64,000 bases of DNA from CAWBOY01 sp963790585 (GTDB lineage Bacteria; Planctomycetota; Planctomycetia; Gemmatales; Gemmataceae), in the NCBI GenBank assembly GCA_963790585.1, contig CAWBOY010000005.1, positions 145,463-209,462 of the forward strand. The letters run 5' to 3'. Positions 38,301 through 48,290 of this stretch are shown here, in pieces. Below the pieces are notes generated by a model that ran no database searches, was not told the DNA's origin, and worked only from the letters and a program-made list of their open reading frames with translations. How positions within the stretch are numbered: position 1 is the stretch's first letter; every line of letters begins with the position of its first letter. Both the position numbers and the translations under genes were made by a program.

Positions 38301-41300
38301 GTCGGTGCCACGGGGTTAACCGTGACGGTCGGTCCCGCGAGAGAGCTACCGAGGCTGGGGTAGGTGCCGGTTACGTCAGCTGCCTGGACCTGGACATTAT
38401 AAGTGCCTGCGGTCGCGTAGACATGCGTGGGACTCGGGTTGTTGCCTGACGCAAAACTGGTAGTGCCATCGCCCCAGTTGATGGTCCACTGCGTGATCGG
38501 GTTCGGGTCGGTCGCCGAAAGGTTGAGGCTGAAACTCTGTCCTTCGGAAACCGTGGAATTGCCATTCCCCGTTGCGCTCAGCTTGGGGGCGACAAACGGG
38601 ACATCCACGTTCACATCCGTCGGGATGATGGAGATGCTGCCATCGGCCCATTGACTGAACGCCTGGATCACGAACAGACCGCTGTTGGCGAAGGTGTGGG
38701 TAACACTGGTTGCCGCACCACTAACCACGTCGGAATGACCGTCTCCCCAGAGGATGTCCCAGTTTAACAGGTTGGCCGCGTTCGGGCCGGCAACCGCCAA
38801 GATCAGGGTGTAGAGGGCGCCCTCTATTGCCGTTCCGGGGCCGTTGATTGAGGTCGTGGTCGGCGCTGCGGGCTGAAGCACAGTGACCTGTTGCGTGACG
38901 GAGTATTGGCCTTCGTCGTCGAACGCGGTCGCAACAATCGTGTATGTGGTGTTCGCGCTAACGGTAGCAAAGGTGTGCAGTGCGGAAGTCACGGGGCCGT
39001 AGACAATGGTATCGGGCGTGCCGTCGCCCCAGCTGACGTCCCATTGTTGTACCGGGTCGTTGGCCGGCGTGCTGGACGAGAGGCTCAGAGTATAAACGCT
39101 GCCGCCATTGATGGTGGGCGTTCCGCTCGCGGTCAAGGTCGGCGGTGTGTCCGTAATCGTAAGTGTGACGATACCGACATCGGAGGCGCCGGTGTCGAGG
39201 GTAACGTCCACCGCGACCTGATAAGTGCCGGCGTGGTCGATACCGTACTGTTCAAGTTCGGCCCAAGTAAGAGATATTTTGGCGCCGTTTTCTTCCCCAA
39301 AGCTGCCGTAGCCGTCGATGTCCCACTGGTAGGAGACAGCTGTTCGGCCGCTGGGGATGATCGAGCCGCTGGCATCGAGAGAGACGCCTTGACCCTCGGC
39401 GAATGGAGCCGGAGTTGCGATAACGGCGACTGGACTGGCAAAGATGTTGATCGTTTCGACGCTGGTGTAGTTGACACCGTTGGGTTGGCCGGTGACAGAG
39501 ACAGAGCCGTTCGGCAGCGGCGGGTTAGCCGGGTTGGCGGTTTGCGGGCCGCAATAAAAATTGAGTGTGTCGGCACCGGACCCGCCGTTGATTGTTACGG
39601 GCGATCCGAGGCGGGTGTAGTTCGGATCGTAACCCGACACGTTATAGGTGTTTGTGCCCGGCCCGCCGTTGAGGGTCAGGCTGCCGCCCGGCTCGGTGTT
39701 CCAGATGTTGAAGATATTACTGGTAGTTCCGCCGTTGATCGTGACTTGGCTGCCGACGCCGGTGTCGCGAACGTCGATGTCGCTGCCGTCGATCGCGTTG
39801 ATGGTCGTTGGTTGGTTCGGAGACGTTGCTAACACGGTGATCTGGCCGCTAGCGTTAACGGTCAGCGGCATGCCAACGTTCCGAATCGAAACCAGATCGC
39901 TGCCGGCGTTGGTGGTGGTCAGACTATCAACACCAGTATATTGGATCGTCGCCACGCGCGGTGGTGGCAACATCTGAGCCACATTGAAAACTGTCATGGT
40001 GCCATAACCGGGGCCGGGGCCCCCAGTAGTGATTACGACATTGGTGCCAGCGAACAGTACTTGCTGCGGGTCGGAGAGATCCTGGGTTGTACCGGAGCCG
40101 TCTAGCAGCCGTTGCAGGTAGGTGAGCTTACCAGAGACCGGGTCAACGCCAAAGACGACGGCCGTGTTGCCGGTATTGCCGGTGGCCACCAAGTATTTTT
40201 GGTTGTTCGAAAGGGCCAATCCGTAGATGCCGGTCAGCCCGCGCACGCCGCGTACGCCTTGCTTGACGGTACTCAGATAAGTAAGGGCCCCGGTGGCTGG
40301 ATCGATGGCGAAGGTGACGATGGCGTTCTGGGCCCGGCCAGTCACATAGAGCACGGTCTGGCCGCCGGCGAGGGTGGCGGTGATCATTTCACCGATATTG
40401 CCAAGGCCGAGAACACCTGAGGGATCCTGCAATCCCGTCTGGGCAGTCAGCGTGCCGTCCGCATTCTGCTTGAAGATGGAGATGTACGTGTAGCTACTGG
40501 CGGCGCTGGGGGTTGTGTTGCCGACGTACAGGAATGTGCCACCGCTGGTAGTGATTGCCGTCGCAAACAATGGAGTTGCGAGGTTCCCTTCGAGAACTCT
40601 GCCATATCTGTTGTTAGGATCGACTATAAACGTCGTGGTGCCATCGGCATTCTGCTTTGAGACCGAAATGGCACCGTCGGGCGGGCCTTGGCCGGGGTTA
40701 TTGGGGTAGAGGAACGTTGGAATAATTTGGTAGACGAAGCCGTTGGCCGTGACCACGTCCGAGGCAGATCTGCTAAGGTCTTCCTGATTGGCGGAAAAAT
40801 TCTGAGCGAGATGCCCAGGGGTGGGCACCGAATAACTCAGCATTTCTCCATAATAGGGAAACGTTCCGGTGCCGGCGGTGTATAGACGGCCCGCTTGGCC
40901 AACATACAGCCACTTGCCGTCGGAGCTGATGGTGAGCGATCGATTTAGGTCAGTAACGTTGAGCCCAGTGAAGAAGTTGGGAACGTAAACGACATCCTGG
41001 ATGGTCGTCGTTTGGCCGTTCACCTGGCTGGAAAACAGGACGCCGTACTTGTAGTCCAGCGTGTAGATCTCGTTGCCGTACTGGACACTTGAGACCATGT
41101 CCGCGCCTGCCAGCGGAGTATAGGAACGGACCACACTCTCGCTATTTCGATTAAAATAGATCAAATGGGATGCCGCATTGCCGCTGCTGTCGAACTCCAC
41201 GAACCCATCAAGGGGAGCGTTCGTACGGCTGTCATGAGGGCTGAAAACAATACTTACGCCAGACGGAGTGGTAGTCCAATCGGATACGGTGTAGCCGGGA

Positions 41301-44300
41301 GTGTAAACATTATTCGCAACTAAGCCTGGGATTAGATCGAATAAAGAATTGATAGTCGAAGGATTGAACCGGTAGGACGTAATGTTCGCGTAGCCAATTA
41401 CCAGTGCGAAAGAGTTGGCCGACGTTGCCACAACGCCATCTACGGCAACGGGATTGTTATAGGGTTGGCCATCTCCCGGAGAATTTACCGGCTGAAAACC
41501 TGCTTGTGTGGTTCCTGCATAAGAGCTTGATGAGGTGTTCCACGTGTACTGAATGTAGTCGGTAAGGTCATTCGCTGGCGTGACGAACTCGCTCCCGTTA
41601 TTGATGACGGCATAAGCCAATTGCAGTACGACGCCGCCGTACGAGTTGTAAATTCCACCATATCCCAAATTATCTGGTACTTTACCTAAGGGCGTGCCGG
41701 TTCCGATTCCAACCGATCCGCCGGCCCATACTTCGCGCAACTGTAGTGCGCCGCCGTTGGCCGTGGTATCGCGGGTAAACCGAACCAGCCCGAAATCGCC
41801 AGTGCCATCCACTTGCCCATTAACGCCAGGACGACCGGGATAGAGAGCCGCCGCCATGATCACGTAGGTTTCTTGCGCGTCGGCGACAACCTTCGCAAGC
41901 GCATCCGCAACCCCCGCGATCGATTGGGATAAGTAGTTGAATGTGACAGGGGTCGAAGCACCCAAAACACCCGTGGCGGCGTCACGTGCAAAGGCGATGA
42001 CTTGTCCGCCGATACCACCGTCACCCGCGGAGGCACCGTTAGCGTTCCGGGTCGAGACGAAGAGGTGATAGTTGGTAACGGTAATTGTAGTGGAGCTATA
42101 GGAATCCGCAGTGAAATAATAGCCGGTCGGCGCCCATCCAGGGCTCATGCTCAAAAACGAATTGAACCGGAGTGTTCCGTCGCCGTCACGATTGAAGGTC
42201 AGAATGCCGTCCGCACTGGCGACGTAAACGTAGGAGCCGTCGGGCGACACGGCAACAGCCTGAGCGAAGGCGAGATGTTGCAGACCCCGCAATGTGGAGT
42301 CCAGTACCTGGATGAGACCGCTGCCACCGTTTGTTCCCCCGATCGCGTGGGAATAAACGTCAATTTCGTTATTAGTCGGCGCGACTACGTAAGTGGAGTC
42401 CCCGTAGCTTCCGATGGCCTCGGGTACACCGCCCACGTTTGACTTACTCTGCAACCCGATAGTGCTTTGGTTCAGAGTCGTCGTTGCGGCATAAGAGAGG
42501 ACATCCTGCCCCTCCTGGATCGTCGTCTGCGGCTTGTCGATCTGGATGATCTGGCTGACAGGCACATCATCGGTAAGCGACAGCGCATCGACGCTCGTCA
42601 GGCCGACGTCGAAGTAGCTCGCCTTGGTTCCCGTGGTGGCGTCGATAATCTGGTTGCCGCCTACGCTCAGAATCCCGTCGAAATAGCTCCAACTCGCTTT
42701 GGCCCCGGCGTTGGTCGTGTTGTCCACGACAAGGCGGTCGACATTGAAGACTACAGTGTTAAATGTGCCGGTAGGGAGCGTGTTGGGATCACCGGGGATG
42801 ATCAGCCATAGCGTCGAGGGAAGGTTGGCATTGGCCGTGGCCGAGTCGTCGGAATAGATGCGCAACTGTGTGCTGGCTTTATCGACGTAGAAATTATCGT
42901 AGCCGCTGCCCCCCTGAAAGGTGGTGCGCGTCGCGTCGTGGGCGGTGTCCTTAATGGTAAACACGTCGGCGGCATTGCCAAGAATGAAGTTGACGAACTG
43001 GATGTTTTGATAATTTACATCAGCCATGCCCACGACACTTATGGTGTTGCCGTTGAGGGTGCCGGTGCGCGACGGGGGATTGATTGGTGGATCGAGATCA
43101 ATGACCAGCGTGTCGCCCGCGACGGCGTAACCGGCATTGGTGATGTTCAGGACTGACTGCGTATCCTTGACAGTCAAGGTGTCGTCGCCGGAACCGAGAT
43201 TGATCTCTACGGGGCTGGGGGCACTTAGACTGAGAATGGTGATGTTGTCGCCGCCGTTGCCGCCAGTGATGGAGAACGGCATGCTTATGCCATTAACGGT
43301 CAAAATGTTGCCCAAGTTGCCGAGCTGCACGTCGATTGAGCTGAAGTTAATGTAAGGCGTCGTGGTGGTCGCGGTTTGCAAGGCATACGGGGTGAGTGTG
43401 CCATTGTTGATGGAGGCGAACCGGCTCGAGATGGTGAGGTGGTTGACGCCGCCCTGGCCATTGGCGCCTGGAGAACCGCCGTCGATCCACTTATCGCCGA
43501 ACGCCGCGACCACGGTGTTGTTGCCGATGCCGCCGTAGTACGTGACTACACCGGTGCTGCCGCCGCCGGTGTCGTTGTCATGGCCATCAAGGAGGTCGTT
43601 GCCGATGCCCCCAAAGAGGATAGTGTTGCCGCCGCCACCATAGAGCTTCTGGTCCCCGATGCCAGCGCGGAGGATGTCGTTGCCACCGCCGCCGCTGAGG
43701 GTCTGTGTGCCGAAGCCACCGATGATGGTAGTGTTGCCGCTACCAGCTCGGAGGATCTGCGTGCCGACGCCGCCTTTGATGGTGTCATCGCCAGCACCGC
43801 CGATCAAGGTCTGGTTGCCGAAGCCAGCGATCAGGAGGGTGGTGCCATCGCCGGCCTGAAGGCTGATGCCGTCGCCATCACCAGCCTGGAGGTAGTTATT
43901 GTTGCCGTCGCCGCCCTTGATGAAAGACCCTGGACCGCCGCCCACAATATGGGTGGAGCCGCCGCGACCGGGGCCGGCAACGATGGTGTCGGCGTAGCTC
44001 GAGCCGGTGATCCAGTCGTTGCCGCCGCCACCGTGATAGGTTGAACCCTGGGAGTGGCTGAAGTCGATGGTATTGTTGCTGCCTTTGGCAGCGGTGATGG
44101 TCTCCGAGCCGGCGCCGCCGATGACGGTGTTGTTGCCGTTGCCTAGGTCGACCGTGACATTGCCATCGCCGGTCTCGACATAGGCGTCGGCATTGCCGGT
44201 CTTGATCGTGTCATCGCCGCCGCCGCCATAAATATGTACCGGGACGCCGTTGAGGCCGGAACAGTCGATAACGTCCGCGCCGGGGCCGCCGACGATAAGG

Positions 44301-47300
44301 ATATAAGCGTATTGGCCGCTATATACCTGATCGGTGACGCCGTAGCCAGAGATCTGAACATTACCGGGACTGCCAGAAACGGTGATGTTGGCGCCGCTTG
44401 TGTCGTCCTGGCTGCCGCCGATGCGGCTGCTGGCGTTGGGCCCTATGTTGACCTGCAGCACATTTTGACCATTGACGACTTCGGGGGTTGCCAGCGTTGG
44501 CGGTGGTGGCGGCGGGGGCGGTGGAGTCGTCCCACCAGATGACTGCGGCGTGAAATACTGCGGAAATAACTGGGCCAGCGAGATATTGAGATTAATGTTG
44601 GGCGATATTCCCAATGACGACAGGCTGACGCTAATTATTGCCGGCTTGATGCCGACGGTCCCGCCGGCGTCAAGCCCGGCACTGATGTTCACGCCGGCGT
44701 TGAACATGCTGAGCAGTTTGGCCGGGTCGGAGAAATTGTCGGTCAGGGCCATTATGTCGTTGAGCCGCAGCTTGCCGCCGTTGTTGGGATTGGGGTCGTT
44801 GACATCGAGGTAGATGTCCCCATTGAGATAACCCTTGAGAAAGGCCGAAGCGATGCCAAGGTTGGCACTCGCGGAGGCCGCGAAATTCAGGTAGACGTCG
44901 AGGAAATGCTGCCCGTTGGCCGGCACCGGAATATAGAGACCGTCGAGCAGCTTGCTGCCGTCCACGATGCCGCCGGCGCGCGCCTCTGCCACCATCTCGG
45001 ATATACCTGTCGAATCGTAAACGATCGACAGCGGCGCGAGTGTCATACCAGCGGACGCGTCCAAACTACCGTTGATGCCAACCCCGCCTACGCCGAAGCC
45101 AAGATTGAAGTTCAGATCGCCACTGATGTTTTCCTGGGGCAGGATGTCATATTCCATGATGTTGAACGGCTTGTTCAGCAGCATGTTGACGACGTTCGCA
45201 GCTTTGAAAATGTCAATCTGGAAGCCGGTCTGGCCAACGAAATTGGTGTATTTGGCAGAGGCCCCGACCGATGCCGACAGATTGAGATCAGGCAGGCTAA
45301 AGTCGGGCAGCGTGAGGATCGGAATTGGGATGTAGAGGCCCGAGAGCGTCCCCAGCGACCAGGTCTCCAGCGCAAAAGAAGGCAAACTGAGCGACAGGTC
45401 CTTCACATAGTTCGGTTGGTTGGGCACAGTGACCGTGATCTCGACTTCGAATGACGGTAGCGTCAACTTCGGCAGGGCAATTTGTGGCAACTGAATATCC
45501 GGCAGCGGTATCCTTCCACTGGTCAGATCGGACAGCTGGAAGTTGGGGGCTTGGAGGTCGCCAAGCGAAAGATGAATATCACCCAACGATAGATCCGGCA
45601 ACTGAATCGACTTGAACGAGATGGTCACACTCGGAAAGTTCGGCAATGTAAAGGATGGTATCTGGATCGACGGCAATTGAATAGTCGGCAGGGTTATGTC
45701 CGGCAGCGTAATAAACGGCAACCTCAACACCGGAATGTCGATGTTGATCGACGGCAGCTGAACACTGAAAGAAGGCAGCGTAATATCGGGGATGTGAATT
45801 GGGCCAATGTTGGGAACATTAATGTTGGGGAGCGTGAGGTCAGGGAGCGTCAAATCGGGGAAATGCAGCGTTAGGCTCGGGAACGTTATTGACGGCAGCT
45901 GCAGTGTCGGGAGTGGGATGCTAATGAGATCGAGCGCATTCCTCGGCACGAATTTACTGATTAGGCTGACCCAGACCCACGAGCCGAGCGGAATTGGTCC
46001 GCCGTTGTAATTCGCCAGAAAATCCGCAAGTTCTTTCGAAGTCTTGGCTAGGTTGCTGATGGCGTCGATGATATCCTTGACTGCGCCGAAAGGGGGCCAA
46101 TCCGCCAGCGAGACGTTATGGCCGGCCAGCTGGCTAACCAATGGTAAGGGAGAGGTCAGAAAACCATCTGCCGCGCTGCCGCCGCTTCCGACGATATCGG
46201 TGACCGGACCGAGGATCGCGCCCATCACATTGACCACGGGCTGGACCATGTCGCCCAGCAACCCTCGAACGTCCATCTGAAGGTTGTCGAATGATAAGTC
46301 GTCGAGGCGCTTCGTGGCCTGAAGCTTGCCGGTAAAGAGATTTTGAGCCACCTTCGCGGACCCATCGACATTGAAATCGAAGATCATCTTGGGTGGTTGC
46401 AGCGCCGAGCCGATGAACCCGAGTGACGCAGGTAGCACCTTGGTCAAATCTGGATCGCTGGTGACGTGCATGTGTAGGCCGCCGGCGGCCGTAATGGTCA
46501 GATTGTAATACTTGCTGCCGCTTTGACTCAGGCCATTCTGCAGGTCGGTGCCGGTAAGCCGGTTGAAGGTTGATTGGAGGTTCGGGTTGAAGGCCGATGG
46601 ATTGTAATCCGGGTTGACAATGGCCGCGCTGCCCTGAATTTGAAGCCCCGAGGCCTGTGGCTTCCCGGTCTCGGGATTGATATCGCCGTCGGTGGCATAG
46701 ACCTGAAGCGCTCCGAGCGAGGCGGACGCCGAAAGCCCGCCGGCTCCCGCCGCCACGTTTGCGCTGAACGTCAGCTGCGGACCAGAGTAAGCCGGAGTTA
46801 CGGGCGCGTTGCTTCCCGTTACCAGGTAATAACCATCGCTGGAGCTGACCCCGAATCCCAGGTGCATGTTCCATGTGAACTGGATCTGCAAGGAACCGGC
46901 CGCGTTGAGTTTGAAATTGATACCTTGTAGATCACTGGGCAGGGCAACACCGAGATCGAACGGCACGCTTACGTTAAAGGTCTGGCCCAGGTGCATGTCC
47001 CACTGGAAGAAGTGAGTACCGGCTACGACGGCGCCAGTGGCATCTTTGTTGTCGCCCTGGGTTACGATGATGTCGTTAGAGCTGGTGCTCGGCACGCTGC
47101 TGCCGTCTGAGTTGTCGTGCAGCAGAATCCCAAGACCTGGCTCGCCAAACACCTGATTAAGCCCGGCGTCAAAAATGCTCAAAGGGTCAGCGTTGGGATT
47201 GTCGCGGAGCGCCGTGAAAACGGTCTGGACGAGGTTATCGAGTTCCGCGCGGGCCTGATCAATCACGTTGATCAGCGGCTGCACAGCGGTCATAAACTTA

Positions 47301-47560
47301 TTGCCGATCAGCGGCAAGTCGCCCACTTGGCCGACGGCATTCTCTATTGACGAATGCATGCCGGCCAAGGTTGCATTGAGACCGCCAGCCAAGTTAGCCG
47401 GATCGGTCTGTCCAAACCCGGCGGCGGGAGCCAATCGGTCTTCGAGAATTTCCAGCCGCAGGTTGGGCCAGCGCCGTTTTTGCCGTGGCGGTTGGATTCC
47501 CGACTTTTTGATTGATTTATTGGACTTTGAAAAGAAACCGCGGCCGGAAGGAACGGACAT
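35303..47560 (-). CDS. giant exported surface protein, multidomain
   Basis: 4,085 residues from ATG 47560 (a TTG 54 bases upstream is possible); about 4,400 with the frameshifted end. N-terminus basic, then LEILEDRLAPA (about residues 36-46), the planctomycete export-associated motif. About 541-759: Leu-Pro-x-(Ile/Leu) repeats. About 1010-1020: Pro-rich linker. About 1077-1360: Gly-Asp-rich RTX-like repeats (GGGGDDTIKTG, GGAGDDTIKGG). About 1700-2530: beta-propeller of YVTN/lactonase type (SPDGSYVYVASADGILTF). About 2700-3200: PKD-like domains, each with a W..WGDGT motif. About 3700-3810: DUF11 (YTITVKNSGPDATNVWVANL). About 3824-4077: choice-of-anchor A domain. A calcium-binding adhesin or matrix protein is likely. 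Confidence 0.88.
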   Translation of the reverse strand: MSVPSGRGFFSKSNKSIKKSGIQPPRQKRRWPNLRLEILEDRLAPAAGFGQTDPANLAGGLNATLAGMHSSIENAVGQVGDLPLIGNKFMTAVQPLINVIDQARAELDNLVQTVFTALRDNPNADPLSIFDAGLNQVFGEPGLGILLHDNSDGSSVPSTSSNDIIVTQGDNKDATGAVVAGTHFFQWDMHLGQTFNVSVPFDLGVALPSDLQGINFKLNAAGSLQIQFTWNMHLGFGVSSSDGYYLVTGSNAPVTPAYSGPQLTFSANVAAGAGGLSASASLGALQVYATDGDINPETGKPQASGLQIQGSAAIVNPDYNPSAFNPNLQSTFNRLTGTDLQNGLSQSGSKYYNLTITAAGGLHMHVTSDPDLTKVLPASLGFIGSALQPPKMIFDFNVDGSAKVAQNLFTGKLQATKRLDDLSFDNLQMDVRGLLGDMVQPVVNVMGAILGPVTDIVGSGGSAADGFLTSPLPLVSQLAGHNVSLADWPPFGAVKDIIDAISNLAKTSKELADFLANYNGGPIPLGSWVWVSLISKFVPRNALDLISIPLPTLQLPSITFPSLTLHFPDLTLPDLTLPNINVPNIGPIHIPDITLPSFSVQLPSINIDIPVLRLPFITLPDITLPTIQLPSIQIPSFTLPNFPSVTISFKSIQLPDLSLGDIHLSLGDLQAPNFQLSDLTSGRIPLPDIQLPQIALPKLTLPSFEVEITVTVPNQPNYVKDLSLSLPSFALETWSLGTLSGLYIPIPILTLPDFSLPDLNLSASVGASAKYTNFVGQTGFQIDIFKAANVVNMLLNKPFNIMEYDILPQENISGDLNFNLGFGVGGVGINGSLDASAGMTLAPLSIVYDSTGISEMVAEARAGGIVDGSKLLDGLYIPVPANGQHFLDVYLNFAASASANLGIASAFLKGYLNGDIYLDVNDPNPNNGGKLRLNDIMALTDNFSDPAKLLSMFNAGVNISAGLDAGGTVGIKPAIISVSLSSLGISPNINLNISLAQLFPQYFTPQSSGGTTPPPPPPPPPTLATPEVVNGQNVLQVNIGPNASSRIGGSQDDTSGANITVSGSPGNVQISGYGVTDQVYSGQYAYILIVGGPGADVIDCSGLNGVPVHIYGGGGDDTIKTGNADAYVETGDGNVTVDLGNGNNTVIGGAGSETITAAKGSNNTIDFSHSQGSTYHGGGGNDWITGSSYADTIVAGPGRGGSTHIVGGGPGSFIKGGDGNNNYLQAGDGDGISLQAGDGTTLLIAGFGNQTLIGGAGDDTIKGGVGTQILRAGSGNTTIIGGFGTQTLSGGGGNDILRAGIGDQKLYGGGGNTILFGGIGNDLLDGHDNDTGGGSTGVVTYYGGIGNNTVVAAFGDKWIDGGSPGANGQGGVNHLTISSRFASINNGTLTPYALQTATTTTPYINFSSIDVQLGNLGNILTVNGISMPFSITGGNGGDNITILSLSAPSPVEINLGSGDDTLTVKDTQSVLNITNAGYAVAGDTLVIDLDPPINPPSRTGTLNGNTISVVGMADVNYQNIQFVNFILGNAADVFTIKDTAHDATRTTFQGGSGYDNFYVDKASTQLRIYSDDSATANANLPSTLWLIIPGDPNTLPTGTFNTVVFNVDRLVVDNTTNAGAKASWSYFDGILSVGGNQIIDATTGTKASYFDVGLTSVDALSLTDDVPVSQIIQIDKPQTTIQEGQDVLSYAATTTLNQSTIGLQSKSNVGGVPEAIGSYGDSTYVVAPTNNEIDVYSHAIGGTNGGSGLIQVLDSTLRGLQHLAFAQAVAVSPDGSYVYVASADGILTFNRDGDGTLRFNSFLSMSPGWAPTGYYFTADSYSSTTITVTNYHLFVSTRNANGASAGDGGIGGQVIAFARDAATGVLGASTPVTFNYLSQSIAGVADALAKVVADAQETYVIMAAALYPGRPGVNGQVDGTGDFGLVRFTRDTTANGGALQLREVWAGGSVGIGTGTPLGKVPDNLGYGGIYNSYGGVVLQLAYAVINNGSEFVTPANDLTDYIQYTWNTSSSSYAGTTQAGFQPVNSPGDGQPYNNPVAVDGVVATSANSFALVIGYANITSYRFNPSTINSLFDLIPGLVANNVYTPGYTVSDWTTTPSGVSIVFSPHDSRTNAPLDGFVEFDSSGNAASHLIYFNRNSESVVRSYTPLAGADMVSSVQYGNEIYTLDYKYGVLFSSQVNGQTTTIQDVVYVPNFFTGLNVTDLNRSLTISSDGKWLYVGQAGRLYTAGTGTFPYYGEMLSYSVPTPGHLAQNFSANQEDLSRSASDVVTANGFVYQIIPTFLYPNNPGQGPPDGAISVSKQNADGTTTFIVDPNNRYGRVLEGNLATPLFATAITTSGGTFLYVGNTTPSAASSYTYISIFKQNADGTLTAQTGLQDPSGVLGLGNIGEMITATLAGGQTVLYVTGRAQNAIVTFAIDPATGALTYLSTVKQGVRGVRGLTGIYGLALSNNQKYLVATGNTGNTAVVFGVDPVSGKLTYLQRLLDGSGTTQDLSDPQQVLFAGTNVVITTGGPGPGYGTMTVFNVAQMLPPPRVATIQYTGVDSLTTTNAGSDLVSIRNVGMPLTVNASGQITVLATSPNQPTTINAIDGSDIDVRDTGVGSQVTINGGTTSNIFNIWNTEPGGSLTLNGGPGTNTYNVSGYDPNYTRLGSPVTINGGSGADTLNFYCGPQTANPANPPLPNGSVSVTGQPNGVNYTSVETINIFASPVAVIATPAPFAEGQGVSLDASGSIIPSGRTAVSYQWDIDGYGSFGEENGAKISLTWAELEQYGIDHAGTYQVAVDVTLDTGASDVGIVTLTITDTPPTLTASGTPTINGGSVYTLSLSSSTPANDPVQQWDVSWGDGTPDTIVYGPVTSALHTFATVSANTTYTIVATAFDDEGQYSVTQQVTVLQPAAPTTTSINGPGTAIEGALYTLILAVAGPNAANLLNWDILWGDGHSDVVSGAATSVTHTFANSGLFVIQAFSQWADGSISIIPTDVNVDVPFVAPKLSATGNGNSTVSEGQSFSLNLSATDPNPITQWTINWGDGTTSFASGNNPSPTHVYATAGTYNVQVQAADVTGTYPSLGSSLAGPTVTVNPVAPTISLAGSASSVSEEATYTLNFNATGGDGVTGWLVAWGDGTTSTVAINQTQATHVYTQVPATEQIQVTGYTIPNPTGYTVSKTVQVLGVTPAPTITGDPAGTFENSPYTVTLAANEPDTTPVSSWKIQWGDGTSQTVPPSTGNNVSLNLVDGKALLAIDGVSMVGYDFGATLQGYHASMTTAGVSVSNLIVTNAGGGATNELDQAKIDFGLAGNLGYGFITFDYNSATDYKYAGIRNLGGKRAWVVGQVDANGMHDDAVLTQSVTQKVSHTYADALPGQAAYQVTATASRGGMSYTAQTLPVTVYDLQLTPGALTTPFAISTIPFHNVTVFHFTDADPNAHATDYSAAVTLGDGNTVTVTGTPGPNGQIVANGNGFDVQLSYTYAAPFNNQFFGVVVTENTSQTIASTNNFTVISHLLTAGALTPPSAVEGQSFTNVNVFHFTDIVIQSVPSDYAAVVTLGDGTSVTLTGTPSAQGQIVGSGGAYDVQLSYTYREALKNQTFSVQVGIAGAPTITPASASISTFNVGDASLTITTATPPPVATGVNTGTVIVATFTDAAGSDSNIKDLSATITWADGSTSAGTIVAGNTPGSYYVNASHAYAAAIKPIATFNVTVNDIDGASASKTIINASPVVGYTFSYTITVKNSGPDATNVWVANLIPAGLTIVSVMPSQGSYSAGKDIWTIGTIPSGATPTFLITVRTVSMTPLTNKASIVHADQSNSNITSNSTTIAITPVLSSGQLLDAATNYNLFDFGSANISNTDIAGSLAFGGNLTLTNVSIGGGLTNSNGTRDVLSVGGNLTFTNGTVLNGNVSYGGTGIINHVSIPNGTAHQNAGLDSTAVQIDQSIQSAYLGTVIPNGTFTNQYGILTLVGSDPTLDVFTISGATLAATNTISIYAWNNASIVINVTGTSDVFQNMGIYFHGDDKQHVVWNFYQATSLQISNIAAEGSVLAPLAAVNFNSGVIEGTLVAKTSAGNGTTRFFPNLIPGITNQAQDRRRI

Positions 47561-48290
47561 ACCGACACCCCAAACACCATTGTTTCGAGCCAGACAATAA
47601 CACCTAGTTGTCAAACATCTCTAACGACAAATCATCTATAGTGGGCGGATCCAGCGAGCCACGCGAGAGGCCGCGGATCCCTTACACGCTCACATGGCTC
47701 AACGGCACTGTCTGAATTCTACAAACTGTGGAAAGAGCAACTTCATTGGCTGTGGACTGGACATAGCAGTCTGAATAACGACGCATGAAAGCAAAAAGCC
47801 TAGGAGGCGACTCTCAGGCATGTGACAAAAGCAATTTCGCACATCAGACCGAGTCGATGATCGCCACTTTCTTTCGCTTGAAGAAGCTGGATCGTCAACT
47901 CTCGTCAGACCATCCTTGCCAGACGGAGGTTAGAAGCGGGTGAAATTATTTTGCTCTGGACCGAATTCGATGTCCATAGATAAAGAGCGATGATTTTTTC
48001 TTTTTATCAAAATACAAGAAAAAACCCATATCTGAGACCGCGAATAGTACGAATTCGTACCAATAGCAGAGCGAGAAACGCTGAGAAAGCAAGAAAGATA
48101 TGAAGTTCTGAGTTTCAATTATCCATATCCCCTTACCTCGCAAAGGGATCGGACAAATCACTGAATCGTTTGGCCGCAGCTGCCGCAGCCAGCCACCATT
48201 CTTCCCAAGTTACCGTGATGATTGCTATCGCGCGCGGAGGTGGAACGTCTCAAAATAAGAGCGAGTCCGACGCGGTTGTCCGACAACACC
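47561..48290. other. 730-base stretch without a recognisable gene
   Basis: This lies upstream of the giant gene start, so its promoter should be here. Base composition drops noticeably, with a run near 47990-48030 rich in A and T (GATTTTTTCTTTTTATC). Short frames in it lack ribosome sites and known motifs. No repeat of note. Confidence 0.5.

Noticed and set aside
43480..44330. Long plus-strand open frames opposite the giant gene
   Set aside because: They mirror the Gly-Asp repeat codons of the minus-strand gene; no start sites or families.
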